Positions 36,876 to 49,600 of a DNA stretch of 64,000 bases are shown here, piece by piece. Both the position numbers and the translations under genes were made by a program. Where the stretch lies: contig NZ_FMZH01000002.1 in the NCBI RefSeq assembly GCF_900101435.1, positions 248,001-312,000 on the forward strand, read 5' to 3'. Each line of letters begins with the position of its first letter. Positions within the stretch are counted from its first letter, which is position 1. The DNA is from Pedobacter soli. GTDB taxonomy: Bacteria > Bacteroidota > Bacteroidia > Sphingobacteriales > Sphingobacteriaceae. The notes under the pieces are model-generated. The model was not told where the DNA came from. It saw only the letters and a list, made by a program, of their open reading frames with translations, and did not search any database.

Positions 36876-37715
36876 ATGAAAAACACCTTTCTTGCCTTTG
36901 CCTTTCTCCTCGTTATTTCTTCGCTTACTTCCTGTGTAGTACTCTCGCCTAAAAAGTATAAAGCATTACTTGGTACAAAAGATTCGCTGTATACTGCCTT
37001 TAACGAGGGTTTGATTAAAATTGAAAACCTCGAAAAAGAAGTAAACAGGCTAAAGAAAGATACCACTTTGATGGCAGAAGAACTTCGCGATTTGCAGAAC
37101 AGTTACAACACCGTTGATGCGAATTATAAAAAACTAAAAAGCAATTCATCATCAGAAATTACCAAACTATCTGGCGATCTGGCAGCCCGCGAAAAACGCC
37201 TTAAAGAAGTAGAAGAAGTGCTGCGTAAACGCGATGAAGCAACCAATGCGCTTAAAGAAAAATTACAGCAGGCTTTACTTGGCTTTACCAAAAGCGGCTT
37301 AACGGTTGAAATTAAAAACGGAAAGGTTTATGTGTCCTTAACCGATAAACTCTTATTCCCGTCAGGAAGTATTATTATCGATGAAAAAGGTAAACAGGCC
37401 CTTACCCAACTGGCCAATGTATTAAAACAACAGCCCGAAATTAATATTGCGGTTGAAGGCCATACCGATAACCAGAAAATAAATAACTTGGGCCAGATTA
37501 AGGATAACTGGGATTTAAGTGTGTTGAGGGCTACTTCGGTTGTGCGTTACCTTACTGAAAACGAGAAGGTAGAAAGTGTTAGGATGACTGCTACGGGTAA
37601 AGGCGAATTCCAGCCATTGGGTTCAAATGCAAATGCTGATGGAAGAAGTAAAAACAGAAGGATTGAAATTGTACTCTCGCCAAAACTGGATGAACTTTAC
37701 AACCTGATTAAATAA
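36876..37715 (+). CDS. OmpA-family lipoprotein with coiled coil
   Basis: The 279-residue protein has a lipobox (SSLTSCVVLS), a long coiled coil (about 45-130, heptads in LIKIENLEKEVNRLKKDTTLMAEELRDLQ) and a C-terminal OmpA/MotB domain (about 150-270). The NIAVEGHTDNQ and GRSKNRRIEIVLSP motifs should bind peptidoglycan. It likely tethers the outer membrane to the cell wall. A terminator follows directly. Confidence 0.92.
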   Translation: MKNTFLAFAFLLVISSLTSCVVLSPKKYKALLGTKDSLYTAFNEGLIKIENLEKEVNRLKKDTTLMAEELRDLQNSYNTVDANYKKLKSNSSSEITKLSGDLAAREKRLKEVEEVLRKRDEATNALKEKLQQALLGFTKSGLTVEIKNGKVYVSLTDKLLFPSGSIIIDEKGKQALTQLANVLKQQPEINIAVEGHTDNQKINNLGQIKDNWDLSVLRATSVVRYLTENEKVESVRMTATGKGEFQPLGSNANADGRSKNRRIEIVLSPKLDELYNLIK

Positions 37716-37746
37716 TATATTGAGTCGAAAGCCTCAATTTCGGAGT

Positions 37747-37790
37747 CGGTTAACTGATTTGGCAACATACAGTTAACCGATTTTTTATTT
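37747..37790. terminator. Bidirectional intrinsic terminator
   Basis: CGGTTAACTG (37747-37756) and CAGTTAACCG (37770-37779) form a perfect 10-bp stem followed by TTTTTT. It lies between convergent genes. The stem consists of the same GTTAAC repeat motif seen in other spacers. Confidence 0.8.
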
Positions 37791-37816
37791 TACAATTAAC
37801 CTTAAGCCATTAATAA

Positions 37817-40408
37817 TTATAGGTTTTGGTGACGGCGATAAGATTTTAAAATCTTAAAGGTATGCTCAAATTCACTGCCGCTCAGGTTGGCATAATCAGG
37901 CATAGAAAGTTTGTGTACCGTTAAAAAATTAAGCAGTTCCTTAATTACATTCGATACTTCTTCGGCGTCTTCAGTGTGTTTCAAGGTGTCGATCTTGTTG
38001 AGCAGGAGCGAAATCTCAAACATTTTAAAATCATTTTTACTGGTTAACTCAAGTCCAATGTTGGCTTCTATCAACGCCTGCTCATAGTTATGTGTGGCGC
38101 TGTAAAAATTAGCTTTAAAAACATTAAAGCTTGCCAGTATAAAGCTCGTGTAATAGGTATAATCGCTGGTAATAATCTTATCTACAAACTGGATAATGCG
38201 CTGTGCCTTTTTAAAATAATTGAGTTTGATATAGGTTTGTCCCAGATGGATGAGCAGAAAAGGCGAAAATACCGAGTGGCGTAAATAAAAAAGATTCGGA
38301 TACTTGCTTAATATGGCCATAATAAAACGGTGACATTCAGCATAGCTCTTTTGAGAGAACAGCAAAATCAACACCATTCGGTAAGATAAAACTTCAGCAG
38401 AAGTCATTTCCTCATTTTTGCGCGGTGTACTGCGATCTATATCCTGGCAAAGCCTGATAATTTTTTCTTCGAGGGTTTTGCTGTCGCCAGGCTTATTAGC
38501 CAGGTTATTGTAGAAATAAAGGATTAAATCGTAGGGGTTAATCGGGAAAAGCTCATTTAACCGCTTATAAGTTCTTTTAAGCGACTGCATGGTATTGGCC
38601 AGGGCATTTTTATCTACATCGATCAGGTTAACATTGCATTCGATTACATGCAGCATGATCTGTATATCCTCATTGAGTACATTTTCAGAAATTGTTTTTA
38701 CCGTTTCTTTGTACAGCCGGCTCATTGTCCGTCCGGTAGCCATAATATCGATAAAATCCATTCCAATACTTAACTTGTTAAAGTTAGAATTGGTTTTGCC
38801 CAGCTCAAATTTAGAGACGTAGCAGATAAAATCAAAAGCATTGTTTTTTTCGGTGTTGCTGAATGGCAGCCTGAAAATGTTTTTGAGGGCTGCAATTTCG
38901 TTGCGGTTAATACAAAAGCGGATTGACCAGTTTAAAATGTGGTAACGGAGACTGCTCTGAACCGTGAAATTGTTTAAAATGTATTCAAAAAATGACTGAT
39001 CGGGTTTGTATGCAAACTTATCCGTTATTTGTATAAACAGAAAATAGGTGTAAATATCATCGTTCAAAAACCGCACAATTTCAGTGGGAATGGCGGTGCT
39101 TAATCTTTTTTCTTCTATAATAATACCTGCATGTAAAAGTTCTTCATATGCATCGGGATAACAGTTAATATAACTCAGTATTTTTTCTTTCGATACCCTT
39201 AGTTTTTTGCTTCCTTCAGAGATAGAATCGCTTATTTTCTTAAGGAGGAATATTTTTTCGGTACTTTTCTTAGCCAGAAATACACGTCTTTCCAGAAAAT
39301 AATTAATCAGTTCGTAACAAAGCAATGGATTATTGAGCTCGAGATGGTGGTTTTCTTCTTTAAGCTTAAAATAAATCTGTAACCAGAATGGGGTTTTAAA
39401 CTGGGTTAAGAGGGGAGGGCTAACATCTGCTTTATTGATTACTTTATTCTCGATATGGCTGAGGGTATAGAGTACTTCTTCGGTATTGAGAGATGGAACG
39501 TTGCTTAAGGTGTCGTCATCGTAAAAAAGACCCGTATACCACGATTTGGTTAACGATGCCGATCCGTAAATGGCGGGCTGGAGATTAATCCAGCTATTCG
39601 TTCGGAGTGCGAAAACGAGTTTAACAAAATTATTCTCTTCAATACTATATAAAAAATCGATAAACGTTTTAAAATAATTGCTTTTGGTTAAATGTTCGTC
39701 AATGCCATCCACAATAATCACAAAGCGCCCTTCGCGTTTATCGGGGTTCTTTTTAAAAAAGCCAATCAGTTCGGTAAGGCTGTTAAATTTAAATTCTTTT
39801 AAAAACCATTCTTTTAAAGTGCTTCCCGTTTGAATAATGGTGTTAATACTGGTCGAATTAACCATTAAAACGATATCATTTTTATAAAGAGCATTTTCTG
39901 AGAGGAAAAAATACTCGATCATGTGCGATAGTAATATCGATTTGCCCTGCCCTGGCTGCGCACTGATGGTGGTAAACTGATAATTGTTTTTTAAAAAATA
40001 ATCGAAATCCGGAAAAAAGAAACTGCGGTTAGCGGTTGCATTAAAGGGAACGCCAGAGTTATTTTTATTGGCAATTAAAGATACTTCGGTAATGGCGTGT
40101 GTCTTTAATTTTAAATCCTGCCAGATGCTTTGTACAGAGGTTGTCTGATTTTCTTTGTCTTTGCAAAACGAATCCCAGTCGTTGTAGCCGATATATTGTG
40201 ATAAGCTGTTTAAAGTAAAAAGCGAAAATTTATGTAACGTATTGGCGAAGCCAAAGAAGCGTTTTATGGTAGTTTCGCTTACATAATTCTTGGTTTCCTG
40301 AAATACATACTCAGAAATGATCTTACAATGCGCAGGATCGATATTTCTCAAGCCTGATTTTATAAGGACAAACTTCCTAAGTTCAATAAGGAGATCGTTA
40401 GCATTCAT
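37817..40408 (-). CDS. STAND/NACHT-type P-loop NTPase with N-terminal HTH-like domain and C-terminal helical repeats
   Basis: This is an 863-residue protein. Residues 1-85 form a compact helical domain (YVSETTIKRFFGFANTLHKFSLFTLNSLSQYIGYNDWDSF) that recurs at the start of many Bacteroidota proteins and looks like a helix-turn-helix; DNA binding is inference. A P-loop NTPase follows, with Walker A SAQPGQGKS (about 149-157) and Walker B RFVIIVDGIDEH (about 228-239). The C-terminal 300 residues are TPR-like helices. There is no nuclease, TIR or other killing domain, so I favour a signal-responsive regulator over a defence effector. It diverges from the giant adhesin gene across a 246-bp spacer. 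Confidence 0.8.
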   Translation of the reverse strand: MNANDLLIELRKFVLIKSGLRNIDPAHCKIISEYVFQETKNYVSETTIKRFFGFANTLHKFSLFTLNSLSQYIGYNDWDSFCKDKENQTTSVQSIWQDLKLKTHAITEVSLIANKNNSGVPFNATANRSFFFPDFDYFLKNNYQFTTISAQPGQGKSILLSHMIEYFFLSENALYKNDIVLMVNSTSINTIIQTGSTLKEWFLKEFKFNSLTELIGFFKKNPDKREGRFVIIVDGIDEHLTKSNYFKTFIDFLYSIEENNFVKLVFALRTNSWINLQPAIYGSASLTKSWYTGLFYDDDTLSNVPSLNTEEVLYTLSHIENKVINKADVSPPLLTQFKTPFWLQIYFKLKEENHHLELNNPLLCYELINYFLERRVFLAKKSTEKIFLLKKISDSISEGSKKLRVSKEKILSYINCYPDAYEELLHAGIIIEEKRLSTAIPTEIVRFLNDDIYTYFLFIQITDKFAYKPDQSFFEYILNNFTVQSSLRYHILNWSIRFCINRNEIAALKNIFRLPFSNTEKNNAFDFICYVSKFELGKTNSNFNKLSIGMDFIDIMATGRTMSRLYKETVKTISENVLNEDIQIMLHVIECNVNLIDVDKNALANTMQSLKRTYKRLNELFPINPYDLILYFYNNLANKPGDSKTLEEKIIRLCQDIDRSTPRKNEEMTSAEVLSYRMVLILLFSQKSYAECHRFIMAILSKYPNLFYLRHSVFSPFLLIHLGQTYIKLNYFKKAQRIIQFVDKIITSDYTYYTSFILASFNVFKANFYSATHNYEQALIEANIGLELTSKNDFKMFEISLLLNKIDTLKHTEDAEEVSNVIKELLNFLTVHKLSMPDYANLSGSEFEHTFKILKSYRRHQNL

Positions 40409-40654
40409 GAATTAACGTATGGGGATGACTAACGCTAATGTCATCAAAATTTCACAATTGAGGAAATCTATTCACGAAGAATGCTCGCTATGAATAAAAT
40501 GAATGGATTGGGTTTGCGGAAAATGAATAGCAATGGATGAAATAGCAACCTGTCCAAGATTTAGATTTGTCATGATTATATAATGCACCTATAAAAACAT
40601 TTACCTAACGGCAGCATTACCACAACATAGTAAGTCTTCTAAACAACGCCTGAC

Positions 40655-43600
40655 ATGATGAAAACTCATACTTTTTCGTCCCGAATAGGGATAATCCGCA
40701 ATACATGTGTTGCAATCATCATTTTATTAACGCTCTTCTCTTCAAAATCGTATGCGCAAACAAAAGTTTTTGCAAATACTGTATCTGCACAAAACCGTGT
40801 GGATAATGCAACAAATGCAACTTTGAACGACAACACTTTTGCTACCGTAAATTCTTATGGTGGTGTTGCTGTTGGTATAGGTAGCTATAGCGGTGAGTTA
40901 GAACTCAAATATCCGGCAGCAGTTTCTGCAGGTATTACTTCTTACATCAGGCTTGATTTTGACGGAGATATATTAAACAGGCTACTGGGAGGGAGCCTGG
41001 GTGGCTTGCTTGCCAATGTAGGCGGAACTGTTGTACTGGGTAACCACTCTTTCGAGGTTGGCGCCAGAAATGGTGCTACTTCTGTATTAAGCGGGAGCAG
41101 CACTGCAGCCTTCTCTGCCGAAAATTTACGATTGGTTAAAGATGCCAATGGTTTCTTTTATGTAGCCATTACGCCAACACAGGCTTATGATAGGGTATAT
41201 ATAAAAGATGTAACCAATGCAGTATTACTCGGCGTATCTAACAATACCAAGGTATATTATGCATTTTATACATCTGGTACCGATCCCTGCGCCCAGGCAT
41301 TTGCCACGGGATATGAGGGAACAGGAATAACGCTCGATGCGCTTCAGTTGGGTAGCTCAGGTGTTACCAACAGCGAAAGGGCCATTGATGCTGATCCGAA
41401 TAATTTTTCTCAACTTAGTTTAGGTATACTTGGCGTGGCATCATCCATTAGCCAAAATTTTTATTTTGCAACCCCTTCAAACGTAGGCGATGATATTACG
41501 CTTAGACTGAGCTCTACGCCAGCTTTATTGAATGCCGGTGTTTTAAAAAATATTTCAATTACTGCCTATAACGGCAACCAGCAGGTTTATACTTCAACGG
41601 TTGATCCGGCTTTGTTAAGCTTAGATTTACTGGGACTGTTAAACAGCGGTCAGCCGGCATCCATTCCATTCACGCCTGGTTCAAATATTGTTTTCGACCG
41701 GGTAAAAGTTACCCTTGGTTCGTTGGTTAACTTAAACCTTACACAAACCATTCAGGTTTATGGGGTAACCCGTTCGGCGGGCAGGCCTACTTTTACAGCT
41801 CCGGCAAGTAATGCCATAGCTGCATGTTACAATACACCTGTTGCTTTACAGGCAACTACACTAAGCGCAAACGAACTGATCTGGTACGATGCGATAGAAG
41901 GAGGAACTGCCTTACAAACGGTTGCATATAACGGTACTTTTACCACACCGGCCTTAACTGCAAATAAAACTTATTATGTTTCGGCCCGCAGGGTAGGTTG
42001 TACTGCAGAGTCGGTTAGGGTACCAGTTGTAATTACGGTAAACCCGCAGATTATTTTTAACGGATCGACCTTAACCAATGCCACTGCAGGCTTTGCCTAT
42101 GCTAAACAACTGGATGTGGCCACAGGTGGTACACCAGGTTATACCTATGCCTTAGCAGCCGGCAGTACTTTGCCCGCTGGTTTAAGTTTATCGGCAAGTG
42201 GTGCAATAACCGGAACACCAAGTGTGCCGAATACCTACACTTTTTCTGTTGTAGCAAAAGATACTAAAAACTGTACCGCAACTGCAACTTATACTTTAAC
42301 TGTTACTGCAACTTTAGCCCTTACACCAGGTGCTTTGCCAGAAGGTGTAACCGGAACAGTATATACCACACAAACCATTCCTGCTGCAACAGGCGGAACA
42401 GGGCCTTATACTTATTCGGCTACGGGTGTTCCTCCGGGATTAACTTTCAATCCGGCAACAAGAGAAATCAGCGGAACGCCAACCCAACCCGGAATTTATA
42501 CCATTCCGGTTACGGTTGTTGATGCCAACGGCAATACGCTTACTTCAAACTATACCCTAAAAATTACTGATCCGTTAATTTTACCGGCAGCAACATTGGC
42601 TAACGGAACTACCGGGACACCATATACTACGCAGGTTATACCTGCTGCAACGGGAGGTACTACGCCTTATACTTATTCGGCAACAGGACTTCCTCCGGGT
42701 TTAACCTTTAATCCATCAACCAGGGCCATTACGGGTACGCCAACAACTGCCGGTATTTATACTGTGCCTGTTACTGTAACTGATGCTGATGGTAAAACCG
42801 TAACCACCAATTACAGTATTACGGTTAACAATCCTTTATTGTTACCTGCAGCTACTTTGCCTGATGGAACGGAGGGAGCGGTTTATGCTACGCAAACTTT
42901 GCCGGCAGCAACAGGCGGTGTTGGTCCGTATGCTTATGTAGCTACCGATCTTCCGGCAGGCTTAACATTCAACCCGGCAACAAGAGAGCTTACCGGTACA
43001 CCAACACAGGCAGGTAATTATGCCATTAGTGTTACCGTTACCGACAGCCAGAATACAACAGCAAGCAATACCTATCCGATTAAAGTAAACGGAACATTAA
43101 GCTTGCCAACCAAAACTTTACCTAATGGTGTGGTGGGTACAACCTATCCGACACAAACTTTACCAGCTGTAACAGGTGGTACTGCTCCTTATACTTATGC
43201 GGCAACCAATCTGCCTCCGGGATTAACATTTAATCCAGCCACGAGAGAAATTAGTGGAACACCAACACAAGGCGGTACTTATAACGTAGCATTAACGGCA
43301 ACAGATGCCAACGGAAACAAAGCCACTACAACTTATGCCATAACTGTTGGTGTGAATGCACCGGTTGTAGCTTCTGCTACGGTATGTTCGGGTAGTACTG
43401 CTACTTTAACGGTAAGCAATTTACAGCCGGGCGTAACCTATAACTGGTACGCTTCAACAGGTAGTACACCACTAGCTACCAATAATAACGGTACTTTTGT
43501 AACACCAGCAGTAAATGCCGCAACTGTATTTTACGTTGAAGCCGTTTCCGGAACAGCAGTAAGTACAAGAACGTCCGTTTCGGTTTCGGTTAATCCACCG

Positions 43601-46600
43601 GCTACGCTGGCAACAGTAACTACCAATAATCAGAATATCAATTCGGGCCAAAGCACAACATTAACTGCAACAGCCGATGCCGGCAATACCATTGCCTGGT
43701 TTGATGCCCCAACAGCCGGAACACAGGTTGGAACCGGAAACTCGTTCACAACGCCTGCTTTAACAGCATCTAAAACTTATTATATTGAAACAACCAGTTC
43801 AAGCGGTTGTAAAAGCGCGAGTCGTGTAGCAGTAACCGTTACCGTAATTAACGGTGGTGGTGCAACTGCATGTAACGCGGCAAACTCACAAAATTCGGGT
43901 ATAAACGGCGTTTGTTTATTGTGCGGAATTACCGGTGCCGGAAATTCTACTGATGCCGATGCAACTAACTTTACCAGAATCAATCTAGCAGTAGGTGTAG
44001 GTGCAACAGGTTACCAACAGTTAATTTTCCCTGCGGCTGGTGTAGCTACCGATAGCATCCGTTTAGATTTGGCTTTACCAAGCGGCCTTGCCGATGTTGG
44101 TTTGCTAAACAATATTACGGTTACGGTGTATAACGGTACAACAGTAGTAAAAACTACACAAATCAGTTCATCATTATTAAACCTTCAGCTTTTATCGGCT
44201 AACCGTTTTGCGGCAACTGTTGCAGCGGGTGGCGTATACGATAGGGTACAGGTAAGCTTCGGTGCCGTAGTTTCGGCATTAAGCAGTTTAGATATTTATG
44301 GAGCGACTGTAGTTTATCCGAACCCGACCTTTATTTCGGGGGCACAAACTATTTGCTCGGGTGGTACTGCAGCATTAAGTGCAACAGCAAACGGTGGTAC
44401 TACTTTAGCCTGGTTCGATGCACCAACAGGTGGCACACAGGTTGGTACCGGAGCAAATTTTACTACTCCGGCTTTAACCACTACCACTACTTATTATGTA
44501 CAGGTAAGCAAAGGCAGTTGCTCAAATACAACCAGAGTACCGGTTACCGTAACGGTTAACCCGGCAATTGTATTTGCAGGCACCACTTTAACCAATGCTA
44601 CAATTGCATCGGCTTACAGCAAACAGCTTCCGGTTGCAACAGGTGGTACACCAGGTTATACTTATGCATTGGCAGCAGGCAGTACTTTGCCAGCTGGTTT
44701 AACCTTATCGCCAGGTGGTTTAGTAAGCGGAACACCAGCTGCTACGGGCAACCCAACTTTTGATGTGGTGGTTACCGATAGCAAAAATTGTACGGCAACA
44801 GCTACTTTCGCCTTAACAGTAACACCTGCGCTGGCATTAGCTCCTGGAGCATTGCCTAATGGCGTAACAGGTACAGCCTATACCACAAACGGAATTCCGG
44901 CTGCAACAGGTGGCACGGGTCCATATAATTATTCGGCCACAGGTTTGCCTCCGGGTTTAACCTTTAACCCTGCCACAAGAGAAATTACAGGTACGCCAAC
45001 ACAAATTGGAACCTTTACTATACCGGTTACTGTAACTGATGCCAATGGCAATACCATTACTTCAAGTTATACCTTAAAAGTAACCGATCCGCTGGTATTA
45101 CCTGCAGCAACTTTAGCTAACGGAACTACCGGAACGGTTTATCCAACACAAACTATTCCATCGGCAACTGGCGGCTCATCGCCATACACTTATGCCGCTA
45201 CTGGTCTTCCTGCCGGATTAACCTTTAACCCTGCAACAAGAGAAATCACCGGTACTCCAACAACCGCCGGAACTTTCACAGTGCCGGTAACGGTTACCGA
45301 TGCTGATGGAAAAACAGTAACAACCAACTATAGCATTACGGTGGTTAATCCGCTATTGTTGCCAGCAGCAACCCTGCCTGATGGAACAGAGGGAACAGTT
45401 TATGCCACTCAAACTTTACCAGCAGCAACAGGTGGCGTTGGTCCATATACTTACGTAGGTGCGAATTTACCAGCCGGCTTAACTTTTGATCCTGCTACAA
45501 GAACCATTTCTGGTACACCTACACAAGCCGGAAATTATTCGGTTGGTGTTACCGTTACGGATAGCGAGGGCAGAACTGCAAGTAATACCTATGCATTAAA
45601 AGTAATTGGTGTATTATCATTACCAGGTGCAACCTTGCCAAACGGTGTGGTAGGTACAGCCTATCCAACGCAAACTTTACCAGCTGTAACAGGCGGTACT
45701 GCACCATATACGTATTTAGCAACAGGCCTTCCTCCGGGATTAAGCTTTAATACTGCAACAAGAGAAATTACAGGTACACCAACATTAGGTGGAAACTATA
45801 CCATTTCATTAACGGCTACTGATGCAAACGGAAACAAAGCCACAACGGCTTACAGCTTAACCGTTACGGTTAATGCACCTGTGGTAGCAGCAGCAACAGT
45901 TTGTGCCGGCAGTCCGGCTACCTTAAGTGTTAGCAATCTGCAGGCAGGTGTAACCTATAACTGGTATGCTTCAACCGGAAGTACGCCATTGGCAACCAAT
46001 AACAATGGTACTTTTGTAACCCCGGCAATTACTTCAGCAACTGTATTTTATGTAGAAGCGGTATCTGGAACTGCAGTAAGTTCAAGAACTGCAGTAAATG
46101 TTTCGGTTAACCCTGCTGCAACTTTGGCAACGGTTACTACCAACAGCCAGGTAATTAACAGCGGTCAGTCTACTACTTTACTGGCTACTGCCGATGCAGG
46201 TAACACCATTCAATGGTACGATGCCGCTACCGGTGGAAACCAGGTAGGTGCAGGTACTTCGTTTACTACTCCGGCCTTAACTACCAATACAACTTACTAC
46301 GTAGAAACAACCAGCAGCAATGGTTGTAAGAGCGCAAGCCGCGTAGCGGTAACCGTTACTGTTTTAAATGGTGGCGGTGGAACAGCTTGTAATGCTGCAA
46401 ACGCACAAAACTCGGGTATTAACGGGATTTGTTTACTGTGCGGAATTACCGGTGCAGGAAACTCTACCGATGCTGATGCGAGCAACTTTACCAGAATATC
46501 ACTTGCGGTAGGTGTTGGTGCTTCGGGTTACCAACAATTAATATTCCCATCGGCCGGGGTAGCTACCGATAGTGTACGTTTAGACTTAGCCTTGCCAGGT

Positions 46601-49600
46601 GGCCTACTAGATTTAACGGCCTTAGGTAATGTTACCGTAAATATTATGAACGGAACTACAGTAGTTAGAACGGTTCAGCTTAATTCATCATTATTAAATC
46701 TTCAATTACTTTCGGGTAATCGCTTCGCTGCAACTTTAGCTGCGGGTGGCGTTTACGATAGGGTACAGGTTAGCTTCGGCGGATTGGTTTCGGCTGTAAC
46801 CAGCCTGGATGTGTACGGCGCTACAGTTGTATATCCTAACCCAACTATAACCGCTGGCTCACAAACCATTTGTGCGGGTAGTACGGCTTCATTGGCAGCA
46901 ACTGCAAATGGTGGTACTACACTGGCCTGGTACGATGCTCCAACAGGCGGCACTAAACTAGGTGATGGCGAAACCTTTACTACACCAGCCTTAACAGCCA
47001 CTACTACTTACTACATTGAAGTAAGCAAAGGTACTTGTCCAAATCCAACACGTGTTCCGGTAACTGTAACGGTAACACCAGCGCTTCCAACACCAGTATT
47101 GGCTACTATTGTAAATGTTTGTGAAGGTTCTTCGGCAACTTTATCGGTTGCTAACCCAGATGCTGCAATAACTTACAAATGGTACGATGCGGCTGTAGCG
47201 GGTAACCTGGTATTTACAGGTGCAGTTTTCCAAACACCAGCTTTAACTACCGCTACTACTTATTATGTAGAAGCATCGCAGGGTAACTGTACCAGTGCTG
47301 CACGTGCTGCGGCTGCGGTATCGGTAAACCCTCGTCCGGGATTACCAGTAGTAACTGCCAGCTCATCAACAGTAAGTGCTGGTCAGACTGCTATTTTAAC
47401 CGCAACTTCGGCTGATGCAACCAATACATTTAACTGGTATACTTCAGCAGCAGCTACTACGCCGGTATATACAGGTGCTACTTATGTAACACCGCCATTA
47501 ATGGCAACCACAACCTACTACGTAGAATCGGTTTCAACCAATGGTTGTGCATCGGCTACGCGTGTACAGATTACCATTACGGTTGATGGCAACGGATCTC
47601 CAAATCCGGTTCCATGCGAGGCTGCAACCACTCAGGTTAACGGTGTTACTGGTGTAGCTTTATTATCAGGTGTGTTTAACCCTACATTGGCTATCGATAA
47701 CGATACGCAGACTGCTTCATCACTGGTAATGCCGGTAGGTGTTTTAGGCGCATCAGTTTACCAAAGAGTTGGTTTTGGTTCATTATCCAGCGTTGGCGAT
47801 ACCGTACGTGTATTGGTATCATCGCCAGGCAAACTATTATCACTTTCGTTATTGGGCAATGCATCAATCACTACGTTTGTTGGCAGCAACAGCAATGGCG
47901 ATTCGAAATTGTTGAACGATAACGTACTAAATATTCAATTGTTAAGCGGTAATACACAGGCTTTAGTCACTTTTGCGCCAACAACAGTGTTTGATGGTGT
48001 AGAAGTTAGATTAAACTCTGGAATATTGGGTGCCTTAACCTCAATAAACTTAAATTATGCACAACGGATATTGGTTGCACCAACAGTAACTGCGGCTAAT
48101 GTTACAGCTTGTGTGGGCGCTACAACCCAATTGCAGGTAAGTAATCCATCGGCAGGCTTAACCTACAGATGGTACGATGCTACCGGTACTTATTTGACTG
48201 GTAAAGATGGCATTATATTTACCACTCCGGTTTTAACAGGCGATACTAAATTCTATGTTGCCGCAGTTTCTCCAACGGGTTGTGTGAGCTACAAAACAGT
48301 GGTTAATATCACTACTAACCCAGCTCCGGTAACACCTGATCTACTTTCGACGCTGGTAAATACCTGTCCGAATACCTCGGTTACCTTCCAGGTTAAAAAT
48401 CCGGTTGTAGGTACAACTTATAACTGGTATGATAGTGCAACATCGAATACGGTATTATTTACCGGCGATAACTTTACCACGCCATTAATTACTGCAAATA
48501 CCAGCTATTTTGTTGCTGCGGTAAATAGCTGTGGTACTTCATCAACCAGAACTGAAGGTAAGATTGTACTGGGTACGATAGATATTCCGGTAATTACGCC
48601 GCCATCGATCACCATCAGCGAAGGCTCAGTTGCTGTATTAAAAGCAACTTCGAGCACAGCAGGTGCAACCATTAACTGGTACACAACTGCAAATGGAGTA
48701 GTACCTGTATTTACCGGCGAAACTTTTGTAACGCCACAATTAACGGCTACTACAACTTATTATGTAGAGGCAACTGTTGCAGGTGGTTGTACAGCTACCA
48801 GCAGAGCCACTGTTACCGTTACGGTTATTCCTAACGGTACACCAGTTACTACCCCTTGCGGTGCTGCAACAACAACTGTGGCCAGCGGTGTAACAGGTGT
48901 GGCTGTTTTAGCGGGTGTTTTCAACCCAACTTATGCGGTTGATAATGATGTGAATACAGGATCGAGCCTGGTTATCCCGGCAGGTCTGTTAGGTGCGTCT
49001 GTTTATCATCAGGTTGGTTTTACCGGACTATCGAATGTAGGCGATACCTTAAGAGTGAAAATTACTACCCCTGGCACATTGCTTTCAGTTGCAGTATTGC
49101 CAAACTTAACGGTAACTACTTTCCAGGGAACCACCAGCAACAACGATGCAGTTTCGGTATCTAATCCTTTAATCAGCTTAAAATTATTAGCAGGTGGAAC
49201 TTCAGCTATATTAAGCTTTGTTCCAACCAGTAAATTCGACGGTGTAGAACTGCGATTGAGCTCAGGTTTATTGGGTGCATTAACTTCAGTTAATTTAGAT
49301 TATGCACAACGTGTAATTACTACACCTACAGTAACATCAGCTACAGCAACTGCGTGTCAGGGCTCATCGGCCACCTTAGGTGTGCAGAATCCACAGGCGG
49401 GTGTAGTGTACAAATGGTACTTAGGTTCAACTTACCAGGCCGGAAAAGATGGTGCAACTTTCACCACCGATCCGACATTAACTGCTGGTACTTATACTTA
49501 TTCGGTAACAGCAACAGCTAATGGTTGCGAAACTGTTGGCGCCAAAGTGGTTGTAACCATATTGCCTCCGGCAGCACCTCCAATTGCTTCAACTACTAAC

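Noticed and set aside
37817..40408. STAND NTPase as an anti-phage defence effector
   Set aside because: No nuclease, TIR, protease or membrane effector domain is seen and the neighbours are envelope and adhesin genes.
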